From contig CACGLS010000001.1 of the NCBI GenBank assembly GCA_902573985.1, positions 124,001 through 188,000 on the forward strand: a stretch of DNA of 64,000 bases, in the 5' to 3' direction. A program made the position numbers and the translations under genes. Origin of the DNA: an uncultured Pelagibacteraceae bacterium. GTDB lineage: Bacteria; Pseudomonadota; Alphaproteobacteria; Pelagibacterales; Pelagibacteraceae. The notes beneath the pieces were generated by a model. The model ran no database searches, was not told where the DNA came from, and was given only the letters and a program-made list of their open reading frames with translations. Every line of letters starts with the position of its first letter. Within the stretch, counting starts at the first letter, position 1. Shown here piece by piece: positions 61,001 through 64,000 of the stretch.

Positions 61001-61341
61001 AAAGTATAAGTTTATTTAGTGGATATATTTATTTAATCCTTGCAATTATAACAGGTATTGCCACTAACGGTTTTCTCAAAACAACAGAAAGTTTTACCAA
61101 GCTCACACCAACAATTTTTTGCATCACAAGTATTGTTATTTGTATTTTTTGTTTATCTAGAGCAATGACTATAATACCTGTTGGATTTACGTACGCTACT
61201 TATGGAGCATTAACGATAACCGCGGTCACTTTATTTGGAATTTTCAAATATAATCAAACCCCAAATCTCTTTGGAGTCTTAGGTTTAATATTAATTATTT
61301 CAGGAGTAATAATTTTAAATACTTTTGGCAAAGTAAAATAA
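60997..61341 (+). CDS. SMR-family membrane protein lacking the canonical Glu
   Basis: 114 aa, four hydrophobic helices as in EmrE-type small multidrug proteins. It aligns gap-free over helix 1: AIITGIATNGFLKTTESFTK with AILAEVIGTTLMKFSEGFTR. The membrane Glu14, essential for proton-coupled transport in EmrE, is Gly20 here. A tail ILIISGVIILNTF matches. Transport coupling would have to differ, or this is a lipid/other SMR-like subunit. Coupled to the reductase gene. Confidence 0.82.
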   Translation: MKSISLFSGYIYLILAIITGIATNGFLKTTESFTKLTPTIFCITSIVICIFCLSRAMTIIPVGFTYATYGALTITAVTLFGIFKYNQTPNLFGVLGLILIISGVIILNTFGKVK

Positions 61342-61437
61342 AACCCTAGGTAGAAATTAATTTTTAATCCACGACTCCTCTTTATATATATTTTGTGTTA
61401 GTTTTTTTCTTTTTAAATAAAACGGGGGACATTTAAA

Positions 61438-62751
61438 ATGAAACATTTAAAAGCAATTATTGCTTCGATCGCGCTTTTCGCAATGTTTGCGGGAACATCG
61501 CTTCAAGCAAAAGTAGAAATACAATGGTGGCATGCTTTTGGTGGAAGACTTGGTGAATTACTTGATGAACAAGTAAACAAGTTCAATGCAAGCCAAAACA
61601 AATACACTGTAGTTCATACTAGAAAAGGAAACTATTCTGAAACTCTTAACGCAGGAATAGCTGCATTCAGAGCTGGACAACATCCAAATATTCTAATGGT
61701 ATTCGAAGTCGGGACCGCTAGTTTGATGGCGGCAAAAGGAGCTTATGTTCCTATGTATCAACTTATGAAAGATGCCGGTCAGAAATTTAATCCAAATGGA
61801 TTCGTTTCAGCAGTAAGTGGTTACTACACTACTACAGATGGCAAAATGTTATCAATGCCATATAACTCTTCAACTCCAGTTCTTTGGGTTAACAAAGATC
61901 TGATGAAAAAAGCAGGACTTGATCCTGAAATGGACCTAAGTACTTGGAAGAGAGTTGGAAATGCACTTGATGCAGCAAAAGCAAAAGGTATTGATATGCC
62001 TTTCTGTACTTGTTGGCACTCATGGGTACATTTAGAAAACTTTTCAGCGTACCACAATATACCATTTGCAACTAAAGCTAATGGATTTGCTGGTTTAGAT
62101 ACTGAGTTGGCATTTAACAGTCCAGTTCATATCAAGCACATTCAAACTTTAGGTAAATGGGCGCAAGAAGGCAAATTCAAGTACATGGGTAGAAGAAACG
62201 AAGCTGGTAAAAATTTTAGAGCCGGTGAATGTATGTTAATGACAGAGTCTTCTGCTGGTTATGCTGGCATCAAAAAAGAAGCAAAATTCGAATTTGGTAT
62301 TAGACATTTACCTTACTATGGAGGAACTGAAGCACCTCAAAACACAATTATTGGTGGTTCATCTCTATGGGCATTATCTGGAAAATCTAAAGAAGAGAAC
62401 AAAGCAACAGCTGCATTCTTAGCTTTCTTATCTAAAACTGATATTCAAGCAAAGTGGCACCAAGACACTGGTTACTTAGGTGTTACAACAGCTGCTGCTA
62501 AAAAAACTAAAAGTTCAGGATTCTACAAAGCAAATCCTGGAACTGATTTAGCTGGAATACAGATGATGAGAAATAAAGTTACTCAAAACTCCAAAGGCTT
62601 ACGTCTTGGATCTTTTGATCAAATAAGAGGTATTATTGATGAAGAGATGGAAGGAGTTTACAACGGCACTAAAACTGCTCAAGTAGCTTTAGATAGCGCT
62701 GTAAGAAGAGGTAACGTTCTTTTAAGAAGATTTGAAAGAGCAAATAAATAA
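61438..62751 (+). CDS. ugpB: Glycerol-3-phosphate-type ABC transporter substrate-binding protein
   Basis: 437 aa periplasmic binding protein. Signal peptide residues 1-24 (cleavage after LQAK region), then VEIQWWHAFGGRLGELLDEQ, and MPYNSSTPVLWVNKDLMKKA. These match UgpB-type sugar-phosphate binders. GGGGGA precedes the start at 7 nt. Higher G+C and more optimal codons than neighbours, as in highly expressed uptake proteins. An intercistronic hairpin follows, before ugpA. Confidence 0.9.
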   Translation: MKHLKAIIASIALFAMFAGTSLQAKVEIQWWHAFGGRLGELLDEQVNKFNASQNKYTVVHTRKGNYSETLNAGIAAFRAGQHPNILMVFEVGTASLMAAKGAYVPMYQLMKDAGQKFNPNGFVSAVSGYYTTTDGKMLSMPYNSSTPVLWVNKDLMKKAGLDPEMDLSTWKRVGNALDAAKAKGIDMPFCTCWHSWVHLENFSAYHNIPFATKANGFAGLDTELAFNSPVHIKHIQTLGKWAQEGKFKYMGRRNEAGKNFRAGECMLMTESSAGYAGIKKEAKFEFGIRHLPYYGGTEAPQNTIIGGSSLWALSGKSKEENKATAAFLAFLSKTDIQAKWHQDTGYLGVTTAAAKKTKSSGFYKANPGTDLAGIQMMRNKVTQNSKGLRLGSFDQIRGIIDEEMEGVYNGTKTAQVALDSAVRRGNVLLRRFERANK

Positions 62752-62763
62752 ATCAATTTTATT

Positions 62764-62787
62764 TACTAGGGGCGAAAGCCCCTAGTA
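62764..62787 (+). repeat. Strong intercistronic hairpin (GAAA tetraloop) between ugpB and ugpA
   Basis: Perfect 10-bp stem TACTAGGGGC / GCCCCTAGTA with loop GAAA, 12 nt after the ugpB stop. No T run follows. Such hairpins after binding-protein genes stabilise the upstream mRNA or attenuate readthrough, giving more binding protein than permease. Confidence 0.75.
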
Positions 62788-62803
62788 TCATTCTTAAGAT
62801 CAA

Positions 62804-63685
62804 ATGGAAAAAAGAGTTTTTTTTAAAGGTTGGTGGTTACCAGCGCTACTAGTTGCACCTCAACTACTGATTTCTTTTGTTTTCTTTTTTTACCCATCAG
62901 GGCAGGCTATTTGGAATTCTTTATTTCTACCAGATCCCTTTGGATTAAAAACAGAATTTGTTGGTTTAGATAATTTTAGATTTTTATTATCTGATCCCTA
63001 TTATTTGGCAAGTTTTAAAACGACAGTTATTTTCTCAACTGCAGTATCAGTTTCTTCAATGGCTTTAGGTTTATACTTAGCAGCATTAGCCGATAGATTA
63101 ATTAAAGGCGCAGGCGTTTATCAAACATTATTAATTTGGCCTTACGCTATCGCACCAGCGATTGCAGGAGTTTTATGGTTATTTATGTTCAATGGAAATA
63201 TCGGTTTAGCTTCTTATTATCTTAAAGCTTTAGGTTATGAATGGAATCATACTTTAAAAGGCGATCAAGCGATGTTTCTTGTTATTTTAGCTTCGTCCTG
63301 GGGAAGAATAAGTTATAACTTTTTATTTTTTTTAGCAGGACTTCAGGCCATTCCAAAATCAATTATTGAGGCAGCAGCAATAGATGGAGCTAGTTTTTGG
63401 AAAAGATTTGGCACAATTGTAATACCTCTACTTTCACCCATCACATTCTTTTTATTAGTCGTAAATATTGTCTATGCTTTCTTTGATACTTTTGGAGTAA
63501 TACACACAATCACTTCAGGGGGGCCTGAACAGTCGACCACTATACTAGTATATAAAGTATTCTCTGATGGATTTGTGAGCCAAGATCTAGGATCAAGTGC
63601 TGCTCAGTCCGTAATCCTATTAGTTTTAGTCGGAATTTTAACCGTCATTCAATTTAAATATATAGAGAGAAAGGTTCATTATTAA
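62804..63685 (+). CDS. ugpA: Glycerol-3-phosphate-type ABC transporter permease UgpA
   Basis: 293 aa, six helices. N-terminal WWLPALLVAPQLLISF and the EAA loop EAAAIDGASFWKRFGTIVIP, which contacts the ATPase. Fits MalF/UgpA. One-base overlap with ugpE. The 52-nt leader holds the hairpin. Confidence 0.92.
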   Translation: MEKRVFFKGWWLPALLVAPQLLISFVFFFYPSGQAIWNSLFLPDPFGLKTEFVGLDNFRFLLSDPYYLASFKTTVIFSTAVSVSSMALGLYLAALADRLIKGAGVYQTLLIWPYAIAPAIAGVLWLFMFNGNIGLASYYLKALGYEWNHTLKGDQAMFLVILASSWGRISYNFLFFLAGLQAIPKSIIEAAAIDGASFWKRFGTIVIPLLSPITFFLLVVNIVYAFFDTFGVIHTITSGGPEQSTTILVYKVFSDGFVSQDLGSSAAQSVILLVLVGILTVIQFKYIERKVHY

Positions 63686-64000
63686 TGGTTGAGAAAAAGA
63701 AATCAGGCTATTGGCTTACTCACCTAGGTTTAATTCTTGGGGTATTATTTATATTCTTTCCAGTTTGGTTAACTTTTGTTGCATCCACTGTGACACAAGA
63801 TGCAATCATTTATCCTCCATTACCAATGTTACCAGGAACAGAGTTCTTTGAAAATTACGCAAATGCATTATTTAGAGGTTCACCAGAGGGTTATGGTGCA
63901 AAAGTACCTGTTATAAAAATGATGATGAACTCAGCAATCATGGCAATAGGTATTACAGTTGGAAAAATAATCATTTCATTATTATCAGCTTTTGCATTTG
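63685..64000 (+). CDS. ugpE: ABC transporter permease UgpE, 3' end outside window
   Basis: First 105 codons of a MalG/UgpE-type permease. N-terminal helix (LGLILGVLFIFFPVWLTFVA) then periplasmic segment and second helix beginning MMMNSAIMAIGITVGK. ATG overlaps the ugpA TAA by one base. Remainder and probably ugpC lie to the right of the window. Confidence 0.88.
   Translation, partial: MVEKKKSGYWLTHLGLILGVLFIFFPVWLTFVASTVTQDAIIYPPLPMLPGTEFFENYANALFRGSPEGYGAKVPVIKMMMNSAIMAIGITVGKIIISLLSAFAF

Overview
The window is a very AT-rich, densely packed bacterial chromosome segment. Gene content and order point to a streamlined marine alphaproteobacterium, most likely a SAR11 / Pelagibacterales relative. 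Evidence: RegB/RegA and ChvI/ChvG regulators, a tsaE-amgK-murU operon, the alphaproteobacterial order cmk-rpsA-ihfB-pyrF-trpF-trpB-trpA-accD-folC, an NDUFA9-like reductase, osmolyte/glycerol-phosphate type ABC uptake genes, spacers often under 20 bp, and many 1-11 nt gene overlaps. I see no rRNA, tRNA, CRISPR array, insertion sequence or prophage. Only 36909-37219 exceeds 300 bp without a gene of ordinary size, and it holds a 40-codon reading frame.

Layout. 1-5.9 kb: the 3' part of regB, then a reverse-strand polyamine operon (ornithine/lysine-type decarboxylase, deoxyhypusine-synthase-like protein, N-carbamoylputrescine amidase, agmatine deiminase) with an attenuator-like hairpin in its leader, then regA. 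5.9-12.5 kb: bioY, an orphan ABC ATPase, polA and the chvI-chvG two-component pair. 12.5-18.2 kb: ahcY, tsaE, MurNAc recycling (amgK, murU), gpmA, a VanZ-like protein, a secreted nuclease and a lytic transglycosylase-like lipoprotein. 18.2-25.8 kb: an RND pump with its adaptor, sulfurtransferase, msrA, a DMT permease, a base-excision glycosylase and a purine-type phosphoribosyltransferase. 25.8-36.4 kb: a purine permease, an hsp20 gene with a sigma-32-like promoter and a ROSE-like RNA thermometer, oligopeptidase B, a membrane J-protein, a GT9 transferase, a DapA-family aldolase, cfa, an unusual Lys/Arg-tailed coiled-coil protein and a secreted metallo-hydrolase. 36.5-47.6 kb: a thioesterase, purEK, an oxygenase, a SRAP protein, FAH, a quinone reductase, rlmN, an ADP-ribosylglycohydrolase/J1-crystallin homologue, rmuC, sbcB and trxA. 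Three unlisted-size small genes lie here (36, 51 and 40 aa), plus a 63-aa gene with a potentially structured leader.

47.6-60.0 kb is one long reverse-strand operon, rnd-kdsD-lptC-lptB-aroA-cmk-rpsA-ihfB-pyrF-trpF-trpB-trpA-accD-folC. The last five genes keep length, frame and ancestral order, but several have lost family signature residues: TrpB catalytic Glu and GRGD, TrpF phosphate-binding glycines, AccD GGARMQEG, FolC GTNGKGS. This is the strongest candidate for something new: a native-position operon block that may have changed function, or a lineage evolving unusually fast. Other genes in the window (cmk, rlmN, lptB, SMR) also carry signature substitutions, so the second explanation must be kept open.

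60-64 kb: an NDUFA9-like reductase, an SMR-family protein lacking the essential membrane Glu, and a ugpB-ugpA-ugpE uptake operon with a strong intercistronic hairpin, running off the right edge.
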